A DNA stretch of 64,000 nt. It comes from CAWHMS01 sp963830495 (GTDB lineage: Bacteria; Actinomycetota; Actinomycetes; Propionibacteriales; Nocardioidaceae). Made by a program: the position numbers and the translations under genes. The DNA is taken from the NCBI GenBank assembly GCA_963830495.1, contig CAWHMS010000002.1:806001-870000 (forward strand), given 5' to 3'. Positions 18,308-26,474 of the stretch are shown in pieces; the first letter of the stretch is position 1, and each line of letters opens with the position of its first letter. The notes beneath the pieces were generated by a model. The model saw only the letters and a list, made by a program, of their open reading frames with translations. It did not search any database and was not told the origin of the DNA.

Positions 18308-19932
18308 ACGCCGACATCAACTGGGTCGCGCTCAGCATCTTCACGTTCTTCTTCCTGCTGGTGACCGTGCTGGGCTTCATGGCCGCACGGTGGCGACGGG
18401 TCGGCGAGTTGGACAACCTCGACGAGTGGGGTCTGGGCGGACGCGGCTTCGGCACGTTCGTCGCCTGGTTCCTGATCGGTGGCGACCTCTACACGGCGTA
18501 CACGTTCATCGCCGTACCTGCCTTGCTGTACGCCGGGAGCGTGGTCGGCTTCTTCGCCGTGCCCTACACGATCATCGTCTACCCGATCATCTTCATCTTT
18601 CTGCCGAGGCTGTGGTCGGTGTCGCACCGGCATCGGTACGTGACGCCCGCCGACTTCGTCCAGGGCCGATATGGCTCGCGCGGACTGTCGCTCGCCGTCG
18701 CTTGCACGGGCATCCTGGCGACGATGCCCTACATCGCCTTGCAGCTGGTCGGCATCCAAGTCGTGCTCGAGATCATGGGAATCGGTGGAGGCGAGGACGC
18801 CTCGCTGCTGGAGAAGGATCTGCCGCTGCTCATCGCCTTCGCGGTGCTGGCGGCCTACACCTATGCGTCGGGCTTGCGTGCCCCGGCTCTGATCGCGTTC
18901 GTGAAGGACACGCTGATCTACCTCGTGATCCTCGTCGCCGTGATCTATCTGCCTGCCGAGCTGGGTGGCTGGGAGAGCATCTTCTCCGCCGCCCAGGACA
19001 AGTTCGACGCCGCAAATGAAGCGGCCGTTGAAGCCGGTGGCCAACCCACCGCAGGACTGTTCCCGCCCGAGGCGCTGCACTGGGCCTACGCTTCGCTTGC
19101 GCTCGGATCCGCTCTGGCCCTGTTCATGTATCCGCACTCGATCACTGCGGTGTTGTCCACGCGCACCCGCAACGTGATACGCCGCAACGCTGCCCTGCTG
19201 CCGGCGTACTCCTTCCTGCTCGGACTGCTCGCGCTGCTGGGATTCGTGGCCATCGCGGCCGGGATCGAGGTCGAGAACGCCCAGCTGGCGATCCCGGCGC
19301 TGTTCGACCAGGAGTTCCCGAGCTGGTTCGCAGGCATCGCCTTCTCGGCGATCGCGATCGGAGCACTGGTACCGGCGGCCATCATGTCGATCGCGGCTGC
19401 AAATCTGTGGACGCGCAACGTCTACAAGGCCTTCATCAAGCCCGAAGCCACACCGGCGGAGGAGGCTCGGCAGAGCAAGCTGATGTCTCTGGTCGTGAAG
19501 TTCGGAGCCTTGGTCTTCGTGCTGGGGCTGCCCACGGACTTCGCCATCAACCTGCAGCTGCTGGGCGGTGTCTGGATCCTGCAGACCATGCCGGCGATCG
19601 TCGTGGGGCTCTACACGCGTTGGTTCCACCGCACGGCGCTGCTCGTCGGGTGGGCAGTATCGATGGTCTACGGCACCTGGGTTGCCTACCTGCAACCGAC
19701 GGCAACCGATCCGGACTCGCACTTCGGCAGCCCGCTGGCGACGATTCCCCTCACCGACACGAAGGGATACATCGGACTGACCGCGCTGGTGGTCAACCTG
19801 GTCGTCGCGATCGGGCTGACCCTTGCGTTGCGAGCCGCCAACGTTGCCGACGGCCGCGACGAGACGTCGCCCGACGACTACCGTGCCGATGCGGGTGACG
19901 AGGAGGTCGAACCCCTTCCGTCGGTGCCCTGA
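18304..19932 (+). CDS. sodium:solute symporter, MctP-like monocarboxylate permease
   Basis: A 542-residue SSS-family transporter with about 13 hydrophobic segments. It has the family-typical region GLGGRGFGTFVAWFLIGGDL near the first helices, the YVTPADFVQGRYGSRGL loop, and LGSALALFMYPHSITAVLST in the middle. The pairing with DUF3311 points to the MctP branch (lactate, pyruvate, acetate and similar), but the substrate cannot be read from sequence. The C-terminal 25 residues are acidic and cytoplasmic. An inverted repeat lies after the stop. Confidence 0.85.
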   Translation: MNADINWVALSIFTFFFLLVTVLGFMAARWRRVGELDNLDEWGLGGRGFGTFVAWFLIGGDLYTAYTFIAVPALLYAGSVVGFFAVPYTIIVYPIIFIFLPRLWSVSHRHRYVTPADFVQGRYGSRGLSLAVACTGILATMPYIALQLVGIQVVLEIMGIGGGEDASLLEKDLPLLIAFAVLAAYTYASGLRAPALIAFVKDTLIYLVILVAVIYLPAELGGWESIFSAAQDKFDAANEAAVEAGGQPTAGLFPPEALHWAYASLALGSALALFMYPHSITAVLSTRTRNVIRRNAALLPAYSFLLGLLALLGFVAIAAGIEVENAQLAIPALFDQEFPSWFAGIAFSAIAIGALVPAAIMSIAAANLWTRNVYKAFIKPEATPAEEARQSKLMSLVVKFGALVFVLGLPTDFAINLQLLGGVWILQTMPAIVVGLYTRWFHRTALLVGWAVSMVYGTWVAYLQPTATDPDSHFGSPLATIPLTDTKGYIGLTALVVNLVVAIGLTLALRAANVADGRDETSPDDYRADAGDEEVEPLPSVP

Positions 19933-19953
19933 CGCCGTGCCCCGCGTTGCCGC

Positions 19954-19987
19954 GTCAACAAGTCCACGTTGACCCGTCAACACGTTG
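19954..19987. repeat. GTCAAC inverted/direct repeat after the symporter
   Basis: GTCAAC (19954-19959) and GTTGAC (19968-19973) can pair across 8 nt; GTCAAC recurs at 19976-19981 followed by GTTG. The group sits 22 bp past the symporter stop and about 35 bp before the CRP-type site. It could be a weak terminator or an extra operator for ndh. Confidence 0.4.
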
Positions 19988-20022
19988 TGTGATTCGGGCC
20001 ATCTCGGGAGCACCATCGGGAA

Positions 20023-20038
20023 TGTGAATCCATTCACA
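20023..20038. promoter_or_regulatory. CRP/GlxR-type binding site upstream of ndh
   Basis: TGTGAATCCATTCACA matches the TGTGA-N6-TCACA consensus of cAMP-receptor-protein family regulators at all ten conserved positions. A -10-like TACGTT follows at 20046-20051 and the ndh ATG at 20077. The centre would be near -28 relative to a start at about 20058, so binding would more easily repress than activate. The regulator gene is not in the window. Confidence 0.7.
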
Positions 20039-20076
20039 AGCGTTGTACGTTGGTGACGCCCACGGAAGGGGACAAG

Positions 20077-21372
20077 ATGACTGCTCCGCACATCGTGATC
20101 GCCGGCGGCGGCTACGTCGGCTTGTACACGGCTCTCGGACTGCAACGACGACTGCGCAAGGGCGAGGCGCGGGTGACGCTGATCGACCCGCGCGCGTCGA
20201 TGACCTACCAGCCCTTCCTGCCCGAGGCGGCGGCGGGCAACCTCGAGCCTCGACACGTCGTGGTGCCCCTGCGCCGTACGCTGCGCCACACCGACATCCT
20301 CACCGCGCGCGTCGTACGCATCGATCATCAGCACCGGCAGCTGACCGTCGCTCCGCCCGAGGGCGACAACTACGACCTCGCGTACGACGAGCTGGTGGTG
20401 GCGCTGGGGTCGGTCTCGCGGACGCTGCCGATCCCTGGTCTGCGCGAGCACGGGATGGGTTTCAAGCAGATCGAGGAGGCCATCTCGTTGCGCAACCACG
20501 TCATCGATCGGCTGGACCTCGCCGTCTCGACGCTCGACCCCGCGGTGCGCACGGCTGCGCTGACCTTCGTCTTCGTGGGCGGCGGGTACGCCGGAGTCGA
20601 GGCTCTGGCCGAGACGGAGGACATGACCCGCTTCGCGACCCGCTACTACGACACGATCAGCGAGTCCGACCTGCGCTTCGTGCTCGTCGAAGCGGCCGAC
20701 CGGATCCTGCCCGAGGTCGGTGCCGACATGGGCCGTTACACGGTCGACACGCTGCGCAAGCGCGGCATCGAGGTGCGCCTCAACACCATGCTGCAGTCAG
20801 CGGAGGACCGCCACATCGTGCTCTCCGACGGCGCAGAGTTTGACGCGGACACGCTGGTGTGGACCGCAGGTGTCAAGGCCAGCCCAGCCGTCTCCGACAG
20901 CGACCTGCCGATCGACGACAAGGGCAGAGTCGCAGCGCTTCCCGATCTGAGGGTCGCGGGGGTGGAGCACGCATGGGCCGCCGGAGACAACGCGGCGGTG
21001 CCGGATCTCACGAAGCCGGGTCAGTTCACCTCGCCGAGCGCCCAGCACGCCGTACGCCAGGCCAAGCTGCTGGCCAACAACCTGGTGCGCTCGCTGCGGG
21101 GCGAGCCCCTCGAGGAGTACCGGCACAGGTACGTCGGCTCCGTCGCCAGCCTCGGCCTCTACAAGGGCGTCGCCCAGGTGTACGGCGTCAAGGTGCGAGG
21201 CTTCCCAGCCTGGTTCATGCACCGGACCTACCACATGAGCAGAATGCCGACGTTCAACAAGAAGGTGCGGGTGGTGCTCGACTGGACGCTGGCGCTCTGC
21301 TTCCGGCGCGACGTCGTCTCACTCGGCAGCCTGCAGCACCCTCGAGACGACTTCGACCGCGCCAACAGCTGA
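20077..21372 (+). CDS. ndh: type II NADH:quinone oxidoreductase
   Basis: A 431-residue single-subunit, non-proton-pumping FAD enzyme that passes electrons from NADH to menaquinone at the inner membrane face. It has the FAD-binding GGGYVGLYTALGL at the N-terminus, the NADH-binding VFVGGGYAGVEALAE (about 165-180), the FAD motif AWAAGDNAAVPDLT, and C-terminal HRTYHMSRMPTFNKKVRV, matching the membrane-anchoring end. The ATG at 20077 follows GGAAGGGGA; a GTG 27 bp earlier is less well placed. Confidence 0.92.
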   Translation: MTAPHIVIAGGGYVGLYTALGLQRRLRKGEARVTLIDPRASMTYQPFLPEAAAGNLEPRHVVVPLRRTLRHTDILTARVVRIDHQHRQLTVAPPEGDNYDLAYDELVVALGSVSRTLPIPGLREHGMGFKQIEEAISLRNHVIDRLDLAVSTLDPAVRTAALTFVFVGGGYAGVEALAETEDMTRFATRYYDTISESDLRFVLVEAADRILPEVGADMGRYTVDTLRKRGIEVRLNTMLQSAEDRHIVLSDGAEFDADTLVWTAGVKASPAVSDSDLPIDDKGRVAALPDLRVAGVEHAWAAGDNAAVPDLTKPGQFTSPSAQHAVRQAKLLANNLVRSLRGEPLEEYRHRYVGSVASLGLYKGVAQVYGVKVRGFPAWFMHRTYHMSRMPTFNKKVRVVLDWTLALCFRRDVVSLGSLQHPRDDFDRANS

Positions 21373-21475
21373 CCCGCACTGCTCGGCGGCCCAACGGATC
21401 CGACGATCTCGGGGTCATGACGCCGCGGGCGTCGGGTCCCTTCGGGGGCCGTGGCGCCTAGCATGGGCGACGCAC

Positions 21476-21552
21476 GCCCCCGTAGCCCAATTGGCAGAGG
21501 CCGCACCCTTAAAAGGCGCTCAGTGTGGGTTCGAGTCCCACCGGGGGCACCA
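21476..21552 (+). tRNA. tRNA with UAA anticodon and short variable loop (undetermined isotype)
   Basis: The acceptor stem GCCCCCG/CGGGGGC (21476-21482, 21542-21548) pairs perfectly, the T arm GTGGG-TTCGAGT-CCCAC is canonical, and CCA is encoded (21550-21552). The anticodon loop CTTAAAA puts TAA at 21510-21512, which would read UUA (Leu). Yet the variable region is only five bases (21520-21524), not the long arm of tRNA-Leu. The anticodon stem has one A-C mismatch (21505/21517) and the D stem only three pairs. A -10-like TAGCAT (21459-21464) lies upstream. It looks transcribable; its charging is unclear. Confidence 0.75.
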
Positions 21553-21682
21553 GCCGCGGCAGCGCTGCGGTTTCTCATGAACTCGTTATGCAGATCGCAT
21601 GATGGGTGGGTTTGGTCGCTCTCATCACGCCGTATGCTGGAACTGGCTCGGCGACCGCCGTGCCTAGGAGGATGTGACCCCC

Positions 21683-22528
21683 ATGCAGAGTAGTAACCCC
21701 ATCTTCAACCGGGCTGAGGGTTTCAACGGTCAGGCGGCCGGCACGTACGGCCACCAGAGTTACCCCGCGGGCGGCCAGGGCCACCAGGGCTACGGCCAGG
21801 CCCCACCGCCGCCGGTCGACCCGTCGTCGTGGCAGTACCCCACTGCAACCGAGCCGGCGCTCCAGGAGCGTATGACGATCGACTCGGTCGTCAGCCGCAC
21901 CGCCATCACCCTGTTCGTCATCGTCGCGGCCGCGGCCTTCGCCTGGGTCGCGATCCCAGAGGAGTACATCGGGCTGGCCTGGCTGGTCGGCGCGTTCGGC
22001 GGACTCGGTCTGTCGTTCGCCGTGGCGTTCATGCGTACCGTCAGCCCCGCGCTGGTGATCGCGTACGCCGCTTTCGAAGGTGTCTTCCTCGGCGCCGTCA
22101 GCGAGTTCTACAACGACGTCGCCGAAGGGGCTGTGGCCGGCGCGGTGCTCGGCACGATCGCTGCCTTCGCAGCCACCCTGGCGGCGTACAAGTTCTTCAA
22201 CATCCAGGTCACCGCCCGGATGCGCAAGTACGTGACGATCGCGATGCTCGGCTTCTTCGCACTGCTGATGCTCGACCTGATCCTGAGCCTGTTCGGTGAC
22301 CCGATCGGGTTTGCCGGCTTCGGCCCGCTCGGGCTCGTGATGAGCTTCGTGGGTCTTGGGATCGGCATCTTCATGTTGCTGCTCGACTTCGACATGGTGG
22401 AGCGGGGGGTGGCTGCTGGGCTGCCCGAGAACGAGTCGTGGCGCGCGGCCTTCGGCCTCGCCGTCACCCTGATCTGGATCTACATCAACCTGCTGCGGAT
22501 CTTCGCGATCCTGCAGAGCGACGGCTGA
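21683..22528 (+). CDS. Bax inhibitor-1 / YccA-like membrane protein
   Basis: A 281-residue protein with a Gly/Gln/Tyr/Pro-rich cytoplasmic N-terminus (about 1-60) and seven predicted hydrophobic helices from about residue 75 to the end. The order and the Asp-containing last segments (LLLDFDMVERGVAAGLP and FGLAVTLIWIYINLLRIF) fit the actinobacterial BI-1-like family, whose bacterial members include pH-sensitive calcium-leak channels. The ATG at 21683 lies 11 nt after AGGAGG (21666-21671); a GTG at 21674 is too close to that site. A strong terminator follows. Confidence 0.88.
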   Translation: MQSSNPIFNRAEGFNGQAAGTYGHQSYPAGGQGHQGYGQAPPPPVDPSSWQYPTATEPALQERMTIDSVVSRTAITLFVIVAAAAFAWVAIPEEYIGLAWLVGAFGGLGLSFAVAFMRTVSPALVIAYAAFEGVFLGAVSEFYNDVAEGAVAGAVLGTIAAFAATLAAYKFFNIQVTARMRKYVTIAMLGFFALLMLDLILSLFGDPIGFAGFGPLGLVMSFVGLGIGIFMLLLDFDMVERGVAAGLPENESWRAAFGLAVTLIWIYINLLRIFAILQSDG

Positions 22529-22548
22529 TCGAGGATCGCCCAGACACG

Positions 22549-22578
22549 AGCAATGGCCCCGTCTCCGGGGCCATTGCT
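22549..22578 (+). terminator. hairpin terminator of the BI-1 gene
   Basis: AGCAATGGCCCC (22549-22560) and GGGGCCATTGCT (22567-22578) form a perfect 12-bp stem around a 6-nt loop, 20 bp past the stop codon. Confidence 0.8.
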
Positions 22579-22646
22579 ATGTCCAGGTCAGGTGAAACTG
22601 TCGTGGCGAGTCGGTGCTGGCCGGGGTGCTGCTCGCCCGGCAGGTG

Positions 22647-22877
22647 TCACTCGAAGGAACGGTGCGCCCGGCGAAGGTCGTGCTCGTGCACGATGGCCGT
22701 GGCATGACCGTGCGCCAAGCCGTACTCGTCGCGCAGCCATCGCACGCGGTCCTCGAACCGGACCATGCCGGGTCCTTCGTCGATATGGCCGAACCACTCG
22801 TGAAGAGGTCGCCCGGTCGCGTCGGGTATCCGCGCGACCAACATGCGGTGGGTTTCTTCGGAGTGGTGAAGTGCCAT
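22647..22877 (-). CDS. small DUF4287-like protein
   Basis: A 76-residue soluble protein with TGRPLHEWFGHIDE, a middle FEDRVRWLRDEYGL and the short motif HGHATAIVHEHD. These match the pattern of DUF4287 modules (conserved Trp, then GLxHGHAxAIVH). The ATG at 22877 is preceded by GGAGGT at a good distance, which decides it against an in-frame start 66 bp upstream. The function is unknown; relatives are often found alone or fused to DUF5655-type modules. It stands by itself between the BI-1 and SGNH genes. Confidence 0.7.
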   Translation of the reverse strand: MALHHSEETHRMLVARIPDATGRPLHEWFGHIDEGPGMVRFEDRVRWLRDEYGLAHGHATAIVHEHDLRRAHRSFE

Positions 22878-22996
22878 GGCTACCTCCGAGCCGTCGAGTC
22901 CGGTGAGTCCGTACGTCGAGACTGCCCCAACTCCGAGATCCAAACAAGACCCAGAGGGGCTATCGGCGCGGGTCGGCGCTCGAGGACGGCGCCGCT

Positions 22997-23041
22997 GCGG
23001 GAAGAACCTGACGGGTCAACGGGAAGAACCTGACGGCTCAA
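22997..23041. repeat. tandem 21-22-bp duplication at the SGNH stop codon
   Basis: The segment CGGGAAGAACCTGACGG plus a few bases occurs twice in direct succession with one difference. The hydrolase stop (23016-23018) falls at the junction, so one copy encodes the last residues and the other is non-coding. Confidence 0.65.
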
Positions 23042-24053
23042 CCGGCACTGCCTGCGGCTCGGGCTCGATCTCGCCCACGTCGGGGATGGCGTGCCGCCGC
23101 CGGTGCCGGAGCAGCACCCAGCGCCCTCGCGGCCCGCGCTCGCCGCCCGCGTCCTCGGCCCGGGACACCTCGGTGCCGGTGCTCTCGGCGGCGGCCACCG
23201 CTGCTGCGGCCAAGTTGTAGACACCCTCCCCACGGGACTCCTCGGGCTCTACCGACTCACCGGTCGCGACGCCGACCGCAGCCGCCACCGTGGGCAGCAT
23301 GGCGGCGGCACAGCTGCGGTATCCGGCCGGCGACGGGTGGAACTGGTCGGGCCCGAAGAGGTCGCTCGGCGATGCGAGGAACTCAGGTCCGAGGATCGTG
23401 CCCAGCGAGACACTGCGCCCGCCGGCCTCGACCGTCGCGATCGTCTGCGCCGCCGCCAGTCGCCTGCTCCACAGCCGTGCCACCTGCCGCAGCGGCGGCG
23501 CCACCGGGCGAAGCGTGCCAAGATCCGGGCAGGTGCCGACGACGACTTCGCTGCCGGTCCGACGCATCCGCTCGACGGCCTCCTGCAGCCAGCGCACCGA
23601 GTGTGAGGGACGCACCTGATGCGTCACGTCGTTGGTGCCGATGATCATCGCGCACACGTCGGGCAGCGAGGCGAGGGCGTGCGGAACCTGGTCCTCCAGG
23701 TCGATCGTCTGCGCTCCCACCACCGCGACACAGTGGAGGTAGACGGGACGGTTGGCCAGCTCGGCGAGCCCCGTAGCGAGGAACGCTCCGAACGTCTCCT
23801 TGGGGCCGTCGGCGCCGTACCCGGCGGCACCGGAGTCGCCGAGCACGGCCAGCCGGATGGGACGCCCGCGTCGCCAGGCACCGTAGATGCCGCTGGGGTC
23901 GGGTACGTCGGATCGAGCCGGTCCGATCCTGCGCCGCGCGAGGAGCGCCTCGGCGAGCAGCACGCCGTACAGCGAGCCTCCCACGACGCCGAGGCCGCCT
24001 CCACCGAAGACGGCGGCGGCGGCCAGCTTGCGTGCGGCGTCAGCTCTGCTCAT
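23016..24053 (-). CDS. SGNH/GDSL hydrolase, membrane-anchored or exported
   Basis: A 345-residue esterase-fold protein. A hydrophobic N-terminal segment (about 10-38) suggests a signal or anchor. The catalytic domain has LGDSGAAGYG with nucleophile Ser74, the block III segment IGTNDV, and the DQFHPS pair near its end (Asp and His of the triad). The last 70 residues are Ala/Glu-rich and then Arg-rich, and look disordered. The ATG at 24053 follows GGAGGG. A similar gene (Rv1075c, from memory) lies beside cbs in M. tuberculosis. The substrate is unknown; cell-envelope acyl esters are plausible. Confidence 0.85.
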   Translation of the reverse strand: MSRADAARKLAAAAVFGGGGLGVVGGSLYGVLLAEALLARRRIGPARSDVPDPSGIYGAWRRGRPIRLAVLGDSGAAGYGADGPKETFGAFLATGLAELANRPVYLHCVAVVGAQTIDLEDQVPHALASLPDVCAMIIGTNDVTHQVRPSHSVRWLQEAVERMRRTGSEVVVGTCPDLGTLRPVAPPLRQVARLWSRRLAAAQTIATVEAGGRSVSLGTILGPEFLASPSDLFGPDQFHPSPAGYRSCAAAMLPTVAAAVGVATGESVEPEESRGEGVYNLAAAAVAAAESTGTEVSRAEDAGGERGPRGRWVLLRHRRRHAIPDVGEIEPEPQAVPVEPSGSSR

Positions 24054-24184
24054 GCACTGCCCTCCGTGATGAACGCGCATCTCCATGGTAGGTCGGCGGC
24101 GCAGGGCGCGGACACCGAATTCTCAACCCGGCGTGGTCGGACCGACTCGGCAGGGCGGCTGACGAGCGTGGGGCGTCGGCACCC

Positions 24185-24190
24185 TAGGCT
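24185..24190 (+). promoter_or_regulatory. leaderless promoter of cbs
   Basis: TAGGCT ends 6 nt before the GTG at 24197, the distance expected when transcription starts at the first base of the start codon. No ribosome-binding site is visible. Confidence 0.6.
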
Positions 24191-24196
24191 GGCGCC

Positions 24197-25567
24197 GTGG
24201 ACTACGTTGACTCGTTGCTCGATCTGATCGGCAACACCCCTCTGGTCAGGCTCGGACCCACTACCGACGGGGCTCGGCCCACGGTGCTGGCGAAGGTGGA
24301 GTACTTCAACCCCGGGGGCTCGGTCAAGGACCGGATCGCCGTACGGATGATCGAGGCGGGTGAGGAGAGCGGGGAGCTCAAGCCGGGCGGCACGATCGTC
24401 GAGCCCACGTCGGGCAACACCGGAGTGGGGCTCGCCATGGTCGCGCAGGCCAAGGGCTACCGCTGCGTCTTCGTGTGCCCCGACAAGGTCAGCGAGGACA
24501 AGCGCAACGTCCTGACGGCGTACGGCGCCGAGGTCGTCGTCTGCCCGACCGCGGTGGCGCCGGAGCACCCGGACAGCTACTACAACGTCTCCGACCAGCT
24601 GGTCCGCGAGATCGAGGGCGCCTGGAAGCCGGACCAGTACTCCAACCAAAACAACCCGCTCAGCCACTACGAGCAGACCGGTCCGGAGCTGTGGCGGCAG
24701 ACGGAGGGTCGCATCACGCACTTCGTGGCCGGCGTGGGCACGGGCGGCACCATCAGCGGCACCGGTCGGTATCTCAAGGAGGTCTCCGACGGTCGCGTCC
24801 AGATCATCGGCGCCGACCCCGAAGGCTCGGTCTACTCGGGCGGATCCGGCCGCCCGTACCTCGTCGAAGGGGTCGGCGAGGACTTCTGGCCGTCGGCGTA
24901 CGACCGGGACATCGCCGACCGTATCATCGCCGTTTCCGACCGCGACTCCTTCGCGATGACCCGTCGGCTGGCGCGTGAGGAGGCCATGCTGGTCGGCGGC
25001 TCGGGAGGGATGGCGGCAGCGGCGGCGGTCAGGCTGGCGCACGAGCTCGACGACCCTGACGCGCTCATCGTGGTGCTGCTCCCGGACGGCGGCCGGGGCT
25101 ACCTGACCAAGGTCTTCAACGACGAGTGGCTGGCGCAGTACGGCTTCCTCGGCGGTCCGGCCGAGCAGACCGTCGGTGACGTGCTGCGCGGCAAGGGCGG
25201 CACCATCCCCGACCTCGTGCACACCCACCCCAACGAGACGATCGCGGAGGCGGTCGCGATCCTCCGGGAGTACGGCGTGTCCCAGATGCCCGTCGTACGC
25301 GCCGAGCCGCCGATCATGGCCGCCGAGGTGGCGGGCTCGGTGAGCGAGCGGGCACTGTTGGAGGCGCTGTACGCCGGCACCGCGCACCTGGCCGACCGGG
25401 TCGAGGACCACATGGCGCTGCCGCTGCCCTCGATCGGAGCAGGCGAGTCCGCCGGTGCTGCGGTCGAGAAGCTGCACGGCGCCGACGCGTTGCTCGTGCA
25501 GGAGGACGGCAAGCCGGTCGGAGTCGTGACCCGGCAGGACTTGCTCGGCTTCATCGCCTCCGCCTAG
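24197..25567 (+). CDS. cbs: cystathionine beta-synthase
   Basis: A PLP enzyme that condenses homocysteine with serine in transsulfuration (or acts as a cysteine synthase). The 456-residue product has the fold type II catalytic domain (about 1-320) with PLP lysine K44 in NPGGSVKDRIA, the substrate loop TSGNTGVG and the phosphate-binding GTGGTISGTGRYL. A pair of CBS regulatory domains follows (about 335-456; VGDVLRGKGG, QMPVVRAEPP and VGVVTRQDLLGF). With metB at 42.3 kb it gives a complete homoserine/cysteine transsulfuration set in the window. A large hairpin follows directly. Confidence 0.93.
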   Translation: MDYVDSLLDLIGNTPLVRLGPTTDGARPTVLAKVEYFNPGGSVKDRIAVRMIEAGEESGELKPGGTIVEPTSGNTGVGLAMVAQAKGYRCVFVCPDKVSEDKRNVLTAYGAEVVVCPTAVAPEHPDSYYNVSDQLVREIEGAWKPDQYSNQNNPLSHYEQTGPELWRQTEGRITHFVAGVGTGGTISGTGRYLKEVSDGRVQIIGADPEGSVYSGGSGRPYLVEGVGEDFWPSAYDRDIADRIIAVSDRDSFAMTRRLAREEAMLVGGSGGMAAAAAVRLAHELDDPDALIVVLLPDGGRGYLTKVFNDEWLAQYGFLGGPAEQTVGDVLRGKGGTIPDLVHTHPNETIAEAVAILREYGVSQMPVVRAEPPIMAAEVAGSVSERALLEALYAGTAHLADRVEDHMALPLPSIGAGESAGAAVEKLHGADALLVQEDGKPVGVVTRQDLLGFIASA

Positions 25568-25621
25568 CCGAGTTGTCAGAACCTGGTTGCTCCATAGGGC
25601 AACGAGGTTCTGACAACTCGG
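25568..25621. terminator. large bidirectional hairpin between cbs and gluD
   Basis: CCGAGTTGTCAGAACCT (25568-25584) and its exact complement (25605-25621) form a 17-bp stem. Inside it GTTGC (25586-25590) pairs with GCAAC (25599-25603) around an 8-nt loop. It starts at the base after the cbs stop and ends 4 bp before the gluD stop codon on the other strand, so it can end both transcripts. Confidence 0.85.
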
Positions 25622-25625
25622 GGCG

Positions 25626-26474
25626 TCAGATGGGGCCGCCTCCGAGGGGCGCCTCGATCTCGTCCAGATGGACCACCTGCTTGCCGCGCTTGCTGAGTCG
25701 GCGCTCGATGAACTCGGCCAGCTTGGAGAGTGAGTAGTTGATGATGATGAACACCACGGCGAGGGACAGCCCGACCACGATCGCGTTGTTGAAGTAGACG
25801 CTGGCGTAGATGCGCCGCGCGACCCCGATGACGTCGTCCAGCCCGAGGATGAGGCCGAGGGTGGTGTCCTTCAAGGCCACCACGCACTGGCTGATGATGG
25901 CCGGCAACATCGCCGTGACGGACTGCGGGATCAGCACGAGCCGCATGACCTGGTTCTTGCGCAGCCCGATGCCGTACGCCGCCTCGGACTGCCCACGCGG
26001 CACCGCCAGGACACCTGCTCGGAAGATCTCGGCGAGGACGGCTCCGTTGTACAGCGTCAGGGCGAACACGACACACCAGTACCTGCTGATCGAGTCGCCC
26101 ACGACGTAGAACGTGGTGAGGATCAGCAGCAGGACGGGGACGGCGCGGAAGAACTCGACGACCGCCCAGCACGGCCACCGGAGCCATCGATGATCGGAAA
26201 GCCGGCCGGTGGCGAAGACGGCACCGAAGATCAATGCGAACAGGATCGCCGTCCCTGCCGCCCGGAGATTCACCAGCAGACCTTCGGCCAGGGTCTCGAG
26301 GATGTCCGGATCCCAGAGGAACTCGAGCTTGCGCTCGATGAACTGGTCGTTGTCCCAGAGCACCTTGAAGATCCAGCCGAGCACGAGCAGCAGCAGCCCG
26401 GTCGAGACGATGCCGATGATGGTGTTGCGGCGACGTGCCTTCGGGCCTGGTACGTCGAACAGGACGCTGCTCAT
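25626..26474 (-). CDS. gluD: glutamate-type ABC transporter permease
   Basis: A 282-residue inner-membrane permease of the His/Glu/Gln amino-acid ABC family. After a basic N-terminus it has several predicted helices from about residue 20. The ATPase-docking EAA-like loop reads PRGQSEAAYGIGLRKNQVMRLVLIPQS. The last helices are followed by a charged C-terminus. The start overlaps the gluC stop by ATGA. Gene order ATPase, binding protein, permease, permease is that of gluABCD in Corynebacterium. Confidence 0.88.
   Translation of the reverse strand: MSSVLFDVPGPKARRRNTIIGIVSTGLLLLVLGWIFKVLWDNDQFIERKLEFLWDPDILETLAEGLLVNLRAAGTAILFALIFGAVFATGRLSDHRWLRWPCWAVVEFFRAVPVLLLILTTFYVVGDSISRYWCVVFALTLYNGAVLAEIFRAGVLAVPRGQSEAAYGIGLRKNQVMRLVLIPQSVTAMLPAIISQCVVALKDTTLGLILGLDDVIGVARRIYASVYFNNAIVVGLSLAVVFIIINYSLSKLAEFIERRLSKRGKQVVHLDEIEAPLGGGPI

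Noticed and set aside
18202..20499. A 765-codon antisense frame across the symporter
   Set aside because: Its composition is rich in Arg, Gln, His and Asp, as in shadows of hydrophobic genes. No start signal or domain is recognisable.
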